64,000 nt of DNA from Paenibacillus validus NBRC 15382 (lineage in GTDB: Bacteria; Bacillota; Bacilli; Paenibacillales; NBRC-103111), in the NCBI RefSeq assembly GCF_004000985.1, contig NZ_BIMH01000029.1:1-64000 (forward strand). Direction: 5' to 3'. Positions 53,037-61,173 of this stretch are shown here, one piece after another. How positions within the stretch are numbered: position 1 is the stretch's first letter; each line of letters begins with the position of its first letter. The notes under the pieces were generated by a model that searched no databases, had not been told where the DNA came from, and saw only the letters and a program-made list of their open reading frames with translations. The position numbers and the translations under genes are program-made.

Positions 53037-53843
53037 TTACTCCGTCGCCGTTTGCTGCAAGAGCGTTTGAGAAACCGCATGCGGGTACGATCTGATCTTC
53101 TCGTCTTCCAATAAGTCCAGCAGCCGGGCGCGCAGTTCCACGAACCTCGCGTCGGTCCGTCTGCGCGGACGCGGCAAATTGACGGTGACCGTTTCTTTGA
53201 TCCGTCCGGGTCTGGGAGACATGACGACGATACGGTCCGCCATGTAGATCGCTTCCTCCACATCGTGCGTGACCAGCACGAAGGTGATGTTTTCTCGCTC
53301 CCAGATCCGGACGACTTCTTCCTGCATTTTTTGCCTCAGGATCGCGTCCAGTGCAGCGAAAGGCTCATCCATGAGCAGGATTCGCGGGTTCAGGCATAAC
53401 GCGCGGGCGATGGCTACCCGTTGGCGCATGCCGCCGGAGAGCTGCTTCGGGTATAAATGAGCGGAATCGGCAAGTCCGAACTTCATTAAATATTGATCAA
53501 GGAGCTCCCGCTGACGACGGCGCGGAATACGTTTCATCGCCATGCCGAACCGGATGTTGCCGCGAACGGTGAGCCACGGAAAGAGCGCGTAATCCTGAAA
53601 AATAAAGCCGCGCTCGGTCGAAGGCCCTTTCACCGGCGAGCCGTCGATTTGGATCTCGCCTCCGGTCGGTTCCTCAATACCGGAGATTAGTTTCAGCAGC
53701 GTACTTTTGCCGCATCCCGACGGACCGAGCAAACAAACAAACTCCGATTTGGCTATCGATAACTGAATATCTTGCAGCGCATGCACCGACTGGCTCGTCC
53801 CTGCCCCGTATTCTTTAAACACCTGCTTTAATTCGACAAACAA
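53037..53843 (-). CDS. ssuB: Sulfonate/taurine-type ABC transporter ATPase
   Basis: A 268-residue SsuB/TauB/NrtD-type ATPase. Walker A is LLGPSGCGKSTLLKLI, the Q-loop is FIFQDYALFPWLTV, the signature is LSGGMRQRVAIARAL, Walker B is ILLMDEPFAALD, and the H-loop is LVTHDVEEAIYMADRI. It has a TTG start with GGGGTGA upstream. It is the last gene of the operon flavoprotein-ferredoxin-SBP-permease-ATPase. The substrate could be any of several organosulfur or related anions, and the neighbours point to sulfur. Confidence 0.82.
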   Translation of the reverse strand: MFVELKQVFKEYGAGTSQSVHALQDIQLSIAKSEFVCLLGPSGCGKSTLLKLISGIEEPTGGEIQIDGSPVKGPSTERGFIFQDYALFPWLTVRGNIRFGMAMKRIPRRRQRELLDQYLMKFGLADSAHLYPKQLSGGMRQRVAIARALCLNPRILLMDEPFAALDAILRQKMQEEVVRIWERENITFVLVTHDVEEAIYMADRIVVMSPRPGRIKETVTVNLPRPRRRTDARFVELRARLLDLLEDEKIRSYPHAVSQTLLQQTATE

Positions 53844-53899
53844 GGGCCATCACCCCGATCTTTTAGTTTGATAACTGAAGTCTTGCATCCTTCCATACC

Positions 53900-54670
53900 T
53901 TACTGCCAGCGAATAAGAAACCGTTCAACCGTCCGCACGAACGCCGACGATAAATAACCGAGCGCCCCGATCGTAAACATGCCGATAATCGACTCCTTGT
54001 AATCGAGCAGGTGATACGCCTGCCAGGTGGAATAGCCGATGCCCGTCTGACCGGACATCATTTCCCCTGTAATGACCCCCATCCATGACGCCCCGATGCC
54101 GACAGACAAGCCCGTGAATATTTCAGGTGCCATCGCAGGCAAATATACGCTCCAGACGGCCCGGACCGGACCGCAGCCCAGGCAGCGGGCGGCTTGCACC
54201 AGCGCCGGGGAAACACGCCTCGCTGCATCCCGCGAGCTGATCAGGATGGGAAAGAAAGCACCGATGAAGGTAATAAAAATAATGCTGCTTTCGATCGTGC
54301 GGAATAATAGCATCGCGACCGGCAAATAAGCAATGAGCGGAATCGGCCGGAACAGCTCCAGGTTGGTGTACAGCGTATGGTTCGCAGTCCGTTTGAGGCC
54401 GATCCATAAGCCAAGAGGCACCGCCGTCGTGAAGCCGAGAGCGATGCCCGTCAGCACGCGGGATGTACTGATCGCTATGTCCTGCCGATATTGGGGGGTA
54501 AACAAATTACGATACCATTCCGCCAGGATATCGATAGGGTCCGGCAGGTTGCCGAACTGGAGCGGCCAGTGGATGTTGACATCCACGGCCCATTTCCAGA
54601 GCAAAACGAAGGCGGCTACCGAAACGGCTCGAAGCAGCAGCCCAGGGACTTGCAGCCTGGTTTGTCTCAT
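53900..54670 (-). CDS. ssuC: Sulfonate/taurine-type ABC transporter permease
   Basis: The 256-residue BPD_transp_1 permease has about six helices. The EAA-like loop is AARCLGCGPVRAVWSVYLPAMAPEIFTGLSVGIG, typical of SsuC/TauC. The ATG at 54670 lies one base after the SBP stop codon, and AAGGGAAGG is inside the SBP gene, so they are coupled. Confidence 0.85.
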   Translation of the reverse strand: MRQTRLQVPGLLLRAVSVAAFVLLWKWAVDVNIHWPLQFGNLPDPIDILAEWYRNLFTPQYRQDIAISTSRVLTGIALGFTTAVPLGLWIGLKRTANHTLYTNLELFRPIPLIAYLPVAMLLFRTIESSIIFITFIGAFFPILISSRDAARRVSPALVQAARCLGCGPVRAVWSVYLPAMAPEIFTGLSVGIGASWMGVITGEMMSGQTGIGYSTWQAYHLLDYKESIIGMFTIGALGYLSSAFVRTVERFLIRWQ

Positions 54671-54671
54671 T

Positions 54672-55802
54672 TTAGTAAACCTTCCCTTGAATCCAGTCTC
54701 CCTGCAGCTCAGCGTCGGTCAAATACGTTCCACCGGTCGATTGGATCGCTTCCCTTAAATACGAATCGTCGACGAAAGCGTTTAGATCCAGCTTCTTCTG
54801 CAGCTTTCCGATGCTTGACAGAAACTCGATGCTTCCATTCAGCGTGTTCAAGTCTTTCTTGTAGACGGCCGCATCGAAACGGATGTTTTGCACCATTTTG
54901 ACGCACACCTCATGCGGGAACTTGCTTTCTTCCTCAAAAATTTTAGCCGTCTCCTCCGGGTTATTCCGCGCAAACTCATGAGCCTCGTTCAGCGCCCTTA
55001 GAAAGGCGATGACATAAGCTTTGTTCGCCTTTGCCCAGTCCAGGTTGGCGACGACACCGGCCAAGTAATCGATTTGCGTCGCTTCGCCGAACTGCAGCAC
55101 GGTGCCGATCCCTTTTTGCTGCATGAGGGTAGGGTAGGGTTCCCATGTGGAGTGAGCCGCAATTTTGTTCTGTTCGATGCTTTGCATCCCGACGGTTACC
55201 GATTGATCGACGACCGTCACTTGATCGACCAAGCCTTCCTTGCGGAGCGAATCGAGCAGCATACGGTGCGCACTGCTTCCGATCGGGGTCGATATGGTCT
55301 TGCCCTTCAAATCAGCGATTGCCTTGATGTCGCTGCCCTTGGGCACGAGAATGGCCTGGTTGCGGCCTTGAACGCCTTTACCGTCGAATGCGAGGAAGAC
55401 GGAATGGTAGTTCGGCTGCGTAATACCGAGAACCCCGTTCAGCAGAGAAGGCATGTCGCCGAGGAAAGAAATCTGGATTTTCCCGCCGTTCATGTTGTTG
55501 TTCAAGACCGAACCGGCAGGCGCGTCGAACCATTCCACCTTCACACGGCTGTCCGGCGCGACCTCCTTCAAGTGTTTTTCAAACAGTTTTTTGTTCTTTA
55601 TAATGAGTGCTCCCCACGTCTGTGCCGTAGGAGATTGATACCCGATCGTCACAGTTGCCTCTTCCGCCTGTGCGGCGGAAGATCCCGCAGGGGCGGAAGA
55701 GGCGGTCTCGGACGTGCTGCCGGATGCTCCGCAAGCTTGCAGCAGAACGGACGCTAGGACCAGGACCAAGAGTAAGCTTACAGTTCGGATACGATTCGAC
55801 AT
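54672..55802 (-). CDS. ssuA: SsuA-like substrate-binding lipoprotein
   Basis: The 376-residue lipoprotein has a signal peptide with lipobox LLQAC (Cys about 24), then an Ala/Ser/Glu linker, then a two-lobe NMT1/SsuA-type domain starting VTIGYQSPTAQTWGALII. It shares clear blocks with the regulator at 58112: IGYQS, LLAFDGK, WEPY, and NIRFDAAVYKKDLNTL against NVRWDAAVYPRDLNTL. It delivers ligand to the SsuC/B pair downstream. Confidence 0.85.
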   Translation of the reverse strand: MSNRIRTVSLLLVLVLASVLLQACGASGSTSETASSAPAGSSAAQAEEATVTIGYQSPTAQTWGALIIKNKKLFEKHLKEVAPDSRVKVEWFDAPAGSVLNNNMNGGKIQISFLGDMPSLLNGVLGITQPNYHSVFLAFDGKGVQGRNQAILVPKGSDIKAIADLKGKTISTPIGSSAHRMLLDSLRKEGLVDQVTVVDQSVTVGMQSIEQNKIAAHSTWEPYPTLMQQKGIGTVLQFGEATQIDYLAGVVANLDWAKANKAYVIAFLRALNEAHEFARNNPEETAKIFEEESKFPHEVCVKMVQNIRFDAAVYKKDLNTLNGSIEFLSSIGKLQKKLDLNAFVDDSYLREAIQSTGGTYLTDAELQGDWIQGKVY

Positions 55803-55866
55803 GGGGATTCCCCGCCTTCCTAGTAGAAATCATAATTAATGAGATGATGTCGTTTGACCGATGGGT

Positions 55867-56103
55867 TTATCGGACCAAATAGGGGATATTCACGCGCACC
55901 GCATCAACCGGGCAGTCGGTTTGGCATGGGGTGCAGTACCAGCATTCGTCGTATTTCATATACGCTTTTCCGTCTTTGTCCAGTGCGAGAATGCCCATCG
56001 GGCATACCTGAACGCAGATATCACAGCCGATGCACTTATCCCGGTCGATGATGACGCTTGCTTCCACCCGTTGCGAAACGAAATTAGCTGACCGATTGCT
56101 CAT
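55867..56103 (-). CDS. Small 2x[4Fe-4S] ferredoxin, AprB-like partner of the flavoprotein
   Basis: A 78-residue ferredoxin. The first cluster ligands are CIGCDICVQVCP, the second CWYCTPCQTDCP. This is the two-cluster arrangement seen in AprB N-terminal parts, but without the long AprB tail. AAGGAG precedes ATG 56103. It overlaps the 3' end of the flavoprotein gene by 20 bases, so a 1:1 complex is likely. It probably feeds electrons to, or takes them from, the FAD of the flavoprotein. Confidence 0.9.
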   Translation of the reverse strand: MSNRSANFVSQRVEASVIIDRDKCIGCDICVQVCPMGILALDKDGKAYMKYDECWYCTPCQTDCPVDAVRVNIPYLVR

Positions 56104-57805
56104 GTTTACTCACTCCTTCTTCGGATGATGGTCGTTGGGGCTCGAATATATACGGCGGCAGATCACGCGTGGTCAGCTGCGTTTCGCCGTCAGCGCCTTT
56201 CTTCACAATGACTCGCTTCAGCCAGTTGGCATCGTCGCGCTCCGGATAATCGAGATAATAGTGGTAAAAGCCCCAGCGGCTTTCCTTGCGGAACAACGAC
56301 GCTTTCGCCATAAGCTCGGCGCAGTCGACGATGCTGTGAATTTCAAGCGCTCTTCCGAGCTCGTGCGGATCGTTCGCGCCGAGCAGCTCCAGGTCGACGC
56401 GGCGGAAGTGCTCGATTTTCTCCAGGGCGATTTCCATCTTCGTCGTGGTCTTGGGCGGCATCAAATATTGGGTGACGATACGGCGGATCTTGTACTCCAC
56501 CTGCTGATGCGGAACACCGTTCGGGTTCGCGCGCAGCCTTTCGATCCGCGCTCTTTCCGCCTCGATTTGCGACGGATCCGCGCCAAGCCGCTCCGTCTGT
56601 GCAGCATAGTTCGAAGCGTTCGTACCGGCGACTTTGCCGAAGGTCAGCGCACCGAGCAAATATTGATGGGGAACCGACGCCATATCTCCCGCCGCATACA
56701 GTCCTTCCATCGACGTTTCCGCTTCGTGATTGACGAGAACGCCGGAAGCGCTGTGACCGCTGCAGAGCCCTACTTCGGAGAAATGCAGCTCCACCATATC
56801 CGTCCTGTAGTCTTTGCCCCGTCCGGCATGGAAGCGGTCGCGGCTCGGCCGCTCGTTGTGGTGCAGGATCGATTCAATCTTGGAGATCGTCTCGTCGTCC
56901 AGGTGCGTCAGCTTGAGGAACAACGGCCATTCGCCTTTATTGGCCAGCTTCCACATATTCATGATCAGCTCGCCGCTCCAATAATCGCAGCCCGTTACCC
57001 GCTCGCCATTCACATTGGCGGTATAGCCGCCAAACGGACCGGCCACATAGGCACAGGCGGGGCCGTTATAATCTTTCATCGTCGGATTGATCTGATAGCA
57101 CTCGATTCCGGTCAGCTCAGCTCCGGCATGATAAGCCATCGCGAATCCTTCGCCGGAGTTCGTCGGGTTCTCGTAGGTGCTGTACAGGTAGCCCGAATCG
57201 GTAAGACCCATACGTCCTGCCGCACCGGCCGTCAGGACGACGGCCTTCGCGTGTACGACCACGAGCTCGCCGGTCGTTACGTCTCCGCCAAGTGCGCCGA
57301 CTACGCGGTTACCCTGCGTCAGCAGTCTTGTTGCCATGACGCGGTTGACGACTTTGCAGCGCATCTGCTTTACCTTTTTGGCGAGAATCAGCTTTAAGTC
57401 GCTCGCTTTCGGCATCGGCAGAACATAACGCCCTTTCCGGTGCACACGGTAAACCTCATAATTGCCCTCGGCATCCTTCTCGAAATCGACCCCCCACGAA
57501 TCAAGCTCCTTTACGATGTCGTAACATTCGGACGCTTGTCGGTAAACGGCCCGTTGATCGATAATGCCGTCGTTCGAGTCGGTAATTTCCCGCGTATATT
57601 CCTCGGGCGTGGCTTTCCCCGGAATGACGGCGTTGTTCAACCCGTCCATACCCATACTGATTGCTCCGCTCCGCCGGATATCGGCTTTGTCGAGAACAAG
57701 CACCTGTACGTCAGGATTCGCCTGCTTCGCCTTAATGGCGGCCATCGTTCCCGCCGTGCCGCCGCCGACAATCAACACATCGGTCGTATATTCCCTTGTC
57801 TGCAT
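56084..57805 (-). CDS. AprA-like / fumarate-reductase-type FAD flavoprotein
   Basis: The 573-residue flavoprotein belongs to the fumarate reductase / APS reductase alpha superfamily. The FAD site is TDVLIVGGGTAGTMAAIKAK, and RRSGAISMGMDGLNNAVIPG resembles the AprA RSGAVAQGL region. The second FAD block is GLYAAGDMASVPHQYLLGAL, and the C-terminal helical domain is of the SDH/FRD/AprA type. GGGAGGAG precedes ATG 57805. Paired with a ferredoxin and a sulfonate-type transporter, it may perform redox chemistry on an imported sulfur compound. The actual reaction is unknown, and no SsuD monooxygenase is present. Confidence 0.82.
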   Translation of the reverse strand: MQTREYTTDVLIVGGGTAGTMAAIKAKQANPDVQVLVLDKADIRRSGAISMGMDGLNNAVIPGKATPEEYTREITDSNDGIIDQRAVYRQASECYDIVKELDSWGVDFEKDAEGNYEVYRVHRKGRYVLPMPKASDLKLILAKKVKQMRCKVVNRVMATRLLTQGNRVVGALGGDVTTGELVVVHAKAVVLTAGAAGRMGLTDSGYLYSTYENPTNSGEGFAMAYHAGAELTGIECYQINPTMKDYNGPACAYVAGPFGGYTANVNGERVTGCDYWSGELIMNMWKLANKGEWPLFLKLTHLDDETISKIESILHHNERPSRDRFHAGRGKDYRTDMVELHFSEVGLCSGHSASGVLVNHEAETSMEGLYAAGDMASVPHQYLLGALTFGKVAGTNASNYAAQTERLGADPSQIEAERARIERLRANPNGVPHQQVEYKIRRIVTQYLMPPKTTTKMEIALEKIEHFRRVDLELLGANDPHELGRALEIHSIVDCAELMAKASLFRKESRWGFYHYYLDYPERDDANWLKRVIVKKGADGETQLTTRDLPPYIFEPQRPSSEEGVSKHEQSVS

Positions 57806-57869
57806 AACCTATTCTCCTCCCTCAATGCAAATAAGACACAGCGATCCTTTGGAGAAAGGCGCAGTGTCT

Positions 57870-57881
57870 CTGGTTAACCAG
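57870..57881. promoter_or_regulatory. Palindrome in the flavoprotein leader, candidate operator
   Basis: CTGGTTAACCAG is a perfect 12-base palindrome between the predicted transcription start (about 57924) and the flavoprotein ribosome-binding site. The adjacent SBP-fused regulator is the natural candidate to bind it. Confidence 0.35.
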
Positions 57882-57930
57882 TTGACATCGAATTAATTCC
57901 TAGTTGTTTACTTTGTATTACACAACCCGA

Positions 57931-57960
57931 ATGATAGCATCCCCCGATTGAGGGAGTCAA
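57931..57960 (-). promoter_or_regulatory. SigmaA promoter of the sulfur operon
   Basis: On the - strand TTGACT (57960-57955), an 18-base spacer, then TATCAT (57936-57931). Confidence 0.65.
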
Positions 57961-58055
57961 TAAGGGGATGAACATTGAGCAGCAATAGACGATCAATGAG
58001 CAACAAAACCATTAAATGGAAATTTTACTCATCTTGATGCGAGGGGGGTCATTCG

Positions 58056-58085
58056 TTAAAATAAAATTATTCCAATTTGTATAAT
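58056..58085 (+). promoter_or_regulatory. SigmaA promoter of the SBP-fused regulator gene
   Basis: TTAAAA (58056-58061), an 18-base spacer, then a perfect TATAAT (58080-58085), about 27 bases before the TTG start. Confidence 0.65.
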
Positions 58086-58111
58086 CGGATTTCACGGAAA
58101 AGGGGGCGTTC

Positions 58112-59320
58112 TTGTTGTTTCCCAAGGATAAAGGCTTCAGGCTGATTACTTTACAAGAGGCGATGAGCGTATTCGGTATTAGCCGCGCTACGATAGACCG
58201 CTGGCGCCGAAGCAAGCAGCTGCCGACCATCAAGATTGGCAAAGAAGTGTTCTTTGATCCCGACGAACTGCAGATGTGGATTAAATCCCACTCCGTATGC
58301 GGGGCTGCGGCGGACCGGCCGGAAAGCGCGCCTGCCGAGAGCCTGACCGTCTCCATCGGGTATCAGAGCGGAACGGCGCATATGTGGAGCCCGCTAATTA
58401 TGAAGGAGCTTGGGTTCTTCGAAGAGGAGCTGCGCAAACAATTTCCGCATCGTCCTATTAAGGTCTTGTGGCATAATGCGGAGAACGGCCTGGAACTGGT
58501 GGAAGGCCTTATTTCGGGCTTGATCCAAATTGCCTCGCTCGGCGATTACCCGATACGCATCTGCAGCTCACTGGGGAAACTGCTGCCGAATTTTCAACCC
58601 GTACTGCTCGCCTTTGACGGAAAAACCCGGAATGGCAAAGGCATATCGGTCGTCGTTCCGTCAAACAGCATCATAAGAAAGCCGGATGATCTTGCGAACG
58701 TGACCATCTCGACCGTTGCCAATTCCAGCGCGGGCATGCGCCTGAATCGGCTTCTTACCTCGATCGGCGCAGCGGAACAAGAGCATCCTAACGTCATCCA
58801 CCGGTCAATGAGCGAAAGCCTGACAGACATCGTCGATAGACGCGTCGGCGCCAGCGCAATGTGGGAGCCGTACTTGAGCCTGCTGCGGCACTGGGGCGCG
58901 GGCACGGTACTTTTTGAGGAAGGCATGTATGAGGACTATTTGACCGGCCTGGTGGCGGGCGAGCGATGGGCGGCCAACAACGAGGCTATCGTTATCGCTT
59001 ATTTGAAGGCTCACGTTCGGGTGCACCAGCTGATGCGCAGCGAGCCTGCACGCGCCGCCAAGCGGGTGCAGGCATCGACCGGAATCCCTCAAACCGTTGC
59101 TTGGCGGGTGCTCTCGAACGTCCGCTGGGATGCAGCGGTTTACCCGCGAGATCTGAACACGCTGCAGAGGTTGGAGGAACGCTTTCCGGGAATGGCGCCG
59201 GAGCTTTACCCTATTCGTGCCAAGACCGATTACTTGAACATTGCTCTGGAGGAAATGGGTTTGCCCTCGATCGAAGCGTCTCCTCAAGGAACGGAATGGC
59301 CAAGGGAGCAAATGTATTGA
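58112..59320 (+). CDS. Transcription regulator: excisionase-type HTH fused to an SsuA-like sensor domain
   Basis: The 402-residue protein has no signal peptide. Residues about 11-60 form an HTH_17/MerR-like domain (ITLQEAMSVFGISRATIDRW, and a wing with FFDPDELQMWIKSH). Residues about 78-385 are a complete NMT1/SsuA-like ligand-binding domain, clearly related to the SBP at 54672-55802 (LTVSIGYQSGTAHMWSPLIM, QPVLLAFDGK, SAMWEPYLSLLRHWGAGTVL). It would sense the imported compound or a relative inside the cell and control the divergent operon. Start: TTG 58112 or 58115 after AAAAGGGGG. Confidence 0.85.
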   Translation: MLFPKDKGFRLITLQEAMSVFGISRATIDRWRRSKQLPTIKIGKEVFFDPDELQMWIKSHSVCGAAADRPESAPAESLTVSIGYQSGTAHMWSPLIMKELGFFEEELRKQFPHRPIKVLWHNAENGLELVEGLISGLIQIASLGDYPIRICSSLGKLLPNFQPVLLAFDGKTRNGKGISVVVPSNSIIRKPDDLANVTISTVANSSAGMRLNRLLTSIGAAEQEHPNVIHRSMSESLTDIVDRRVGASAMWEPYLSLLRHWGAGTVLFEEGMYEDYLTGLVAGERWAANNEAIVIAYLKAHVRVHQLMRSEPARAAKRVQASTGIPQTVAWRVLSNVRWDAAVYPRDLNTLQRLEERFPGMAPELYPIRAKTDYLNIALEEMGLPSIEASPQGTEWPREQMY

Positions 59321-59620
59321 GCGGGTGGCCATTCGTTCGGCTTCTTCTCTCCTCCTTGTAATCAAGAAGACGGCCTAACGATTAAGGTGGTTGAACCCTC
59401 ATCCTTTTCTCCAAGCGGACGCGATGGTTCCGTTCCCGGAGGAAGGGGTGATTTTTTTATTCCCCCGATACATAATTTCCCACTGGCCGGACATCCTAAT
59501 CTTGGTTGATTTAGAAGGTATAGTTTGTTTGCATCAACCGTAACAAAACGCGCCAGTCCTTGCAGCACAAGGGTGGCAAAGCCGTTTATCCTGGTCAACT
59601 GAGGAAAGGAGGACCCATCC
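59321..59620. other. Spacer before the spore coat genes
   Basis: It contains the regulator's terminator (59399-59458). No gene is seen. I found no clear SigmaK or SigmaG promoter, although the coat genes downstream must have a late sporulation promoter. Confidence 0.4.
59399..59458 (+). terminator. Terminator of the SBP-fused regulator gene
   Basis: TCATCCTTTTCTCC (59399-59412) pairs with GGAGGAAGGGGTGA (59438-59451) along the full 14 bases with four G-U pairs. Seven T follow (59452-59458). Confidence 0.85.
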
Positions 59621-59848
59621 ATGTATAACCAACAACAATCCGTCAACTCGGTAAGCTCCAAGGAGCTGTCCTACATCTCCGATTGCCTGAAAAACGAAGA
59701 GCTGCTCGCCAAAATCGCCGTACAAGGCGTAGCGGAGAGCCAAAACCAACAGCTCAAGCAAAAGCTGGCGCAAATCGCGCAGGATCGTCTGCAAAACACC
59801 GACCAATTGTTAAGAACGCTGCAGCAGCATACACAAATGTCCCATTAA
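59621..59848 (+). CDS. Small spore-coat-associated protein
   Basis: The 75-residue protein is helical and Gln-rich. It starts MYNQQQSVNSVSSKELSYIS and continues SDCLKNEELLAKIAVQGVAE. Such short proteins usually precede a CotF-type gene in Paenibacillus and are annotated as spore coat proteins. AAAGGAGG precedes ATG 59621. The next gene follows at 26 bases in the same operon and shares the Gln-rich style and the KLAQIAQDRLQNTDQLL-type helix. Confidence 0.75.
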   Translation: MYNQQQSVNSVSSKELSYISDCLKNEELLAKIAVQGVAESQNQQLKQKLAQIAQDRLQNTDQLLRTLQQHTQMSH

Positions 59849-59874
59849 GGCATACATAGGAGGTCCGGCAAAGC

Positions 59875-60822
59875 ATGTACCAGCAAAATCAAATGATCAA
59901 CACGCAAGCGGGGCAAGCCCAAGCGCTTCACCTGCACTTGAATGAACAGGATGTCGCCAATCTCGTTTTATCCGAATTGAAACGTACGGCGCGCGAGTAT
60001 ACGACGGCGGCGCTTGAAGCGACGCATCCGGCGATTCGCCAAATGTTCGCAAGCCTATCGCAAAAGACGCTGCAAGACCAGGCGGAGCTCTTTGACGTGC
60101 TGTCGCAGTTGGGCGGTTACGGCTCGATCAAGATGGCCACGCAGCTGGAAGTGCAGCAGGAGCTTTCGCAGCAAATTCAGAAAGCCGAGCAGCTGCAGGC
60201 GATTGTGCAGCAGGCGGTGCACGGTTCTTTCGCCGGCGGCGCTTATCAGCAGCCATTCGGACAACAACAGCCATCGTTCCAACCCTCGCAGCCATCGTAC
60301 GCCCAGATGCCGGGCTATGCGGCAGGCTCGTCGCATTACGGCGGCATGCTCTCGTCGTCGGTCTCCGGGCAACAGAACCAAAGCCAGACGTCATCGGCCG
60401 GCTACAGTCAATCTCCGGCAGCTTCGAGCTTCGGCTCGTCCGTTCAAACGGGTTACGGCTACGGCGCATCTTCGGTTGAAGACTCGGAACACAACAATGT
60501 GAAATCTTCCGTTTCCGGTACGGACGTCTCTGATTATTACGCGACCAAGGCGTCGCAGGACTACACGAACGCGAGCGCCGGCGCCAAATACGGTTCGAAC
60601 CAACAGGCATACGGCAGCCACAACCAGCAGGAGCAAAGCTACGCTTCGACCGGCTACAACGCTTCGGCGACAGGACGCCAAGGCCAAAGCGCCACCGGTT
60701 ACGGCTTCAACGGCTCCTCCGACGCGGCGACGAGCTCAAGCGTGTCATCAAGCTCGAACGGTGTCCAGAACAAAGCGCAATCCGCGCAGCAGCAAGCGAA
60801 CGCCAGTAAATACGTATTTTAA
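59875..60822 (+). CDS. CotF-family spore coat protein with Gln/Ser/Tyr-rich tail
   Basis: The protein has 315 residues. The N-terminal CotF domain (about 15-115) has LNEQDVANLVLSELKRTARE, then YTTAALEATHPAIRQMFASL and LQDQAELFDVLSQLGGYGSI. The last 190 residues are low-complexity Gln, Ser, Gly, Tyr and Ala (QQPFGQQQPSFQPSQPSYAQ, then GYGYGASSVEDSEHNNVKSS). The tail is unlike B. subtilis CotF and may aid coat assembly or cross-linking. AGGAGG precedes ATG 59875. Confidence 0.85.
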   Translation: MYQQNQMINTQAGQAQALHLHLNEQDVANLVLSELKRTAREYTTAALEATHPAIRQMFASLSQKTLQDQAELFDVLSQLGGYGSIKMATQLEVQQELSQQIQKAEQLQAIVQQAVHGSFAGGAYQQPFGQQQPSFQPSQPSYAQMPGYAAGSSHYGGMLSSSVSGQQNQSQTSSAGYSQSPAASSFGSSVQTGYGYGASSVEDSEHNNVKSSVSGTDVSDYYATKASQDYTNASAGAKYGSNQQAYGSHNQQEQSYASTGYNASATGRQGQSATGYGFNGSSDAATSSSVSSSSNGVQNKAQSAQQQANASKYVF

Positions 60823-60841
60823 GGTGAGCAGCTTCTGGCTG

Positions 60842-60873
60842 AAAAATCCCCCGGCACAAGCCGGGGGACCCAG
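60842..60873 (-). terminator. Hairpin with T run on the - strand
   Basis: CCCCCGGC/GCCGGGGG hairpin (60848-60867). The T run is on the - strand (A run 60842-60846), so it ends a - strand transcript rather than the coat operon. Confidence 0.65.
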
Positions 60874-60874
60874 G

Positions 60875-60975
60875 CTATAATAGATAATTCATCGTATCCA
60901 TCCGTTCCTGATGGTCCGATTCCAGCAGGAGCAGATCCTCTTCGGAACAATTTCGGTTTCTGCATATGGATTCCC
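60875..60975 (-). other. Possible tiny - strand gene, start unclear
   Basis: On the - strand one frame reads NCSEEDLLLLESDHQERMD and ends MNYLL at a TAG (60877-60875) directly before the hairpin. Codon use looks coding. The ATG with a good AAGGGG site (catATGcag, about 60961) is in another frame, so either a one-base shift has broken a peptide of about 31 residues or the signal is fortuitous. I do not recognise it. Confidence 0.3.
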
Positions 60976-61173
60976 CTTTTTTAAATCCGGAGCTACGGAA
61001 TGCCTGAATGAGATAGCAAAAATTCGCGGGAACCTTCTTTTTTGGGGGTGGCAGCTCCGCACCAGCTTCGCCCCGGCGTCAGGAAAAAGGCTCCACATGG
61101 CGCAGGAAAGTATACTTTTTCGTTTTTGACCCATAATACGAAAAAAACGCCATGACGGAAGGGGCCTCATTCC

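Larger units (their letters stand above)
57806..58111. other. Divergent regulatory spacer of the sulfur operon
   Basis: 306 bases without a gene. It contains both divergent promoters, the perfect palindrome CTGGTTAACCAG (57870-57881), the palindrome GAATTAATTC (57890-57899) and, on the - strand, TAGGAATTAATT, which is CymR-box-like. Confidence 0.55.

Noticed and set aside
60889-61170. 93-codon - strand frame before the lipoprotein gene
   Set aside because: Composition is not protein-like, it has no ribosome-binding site, and it conflicts with the more plausible short frame ending at 60875.
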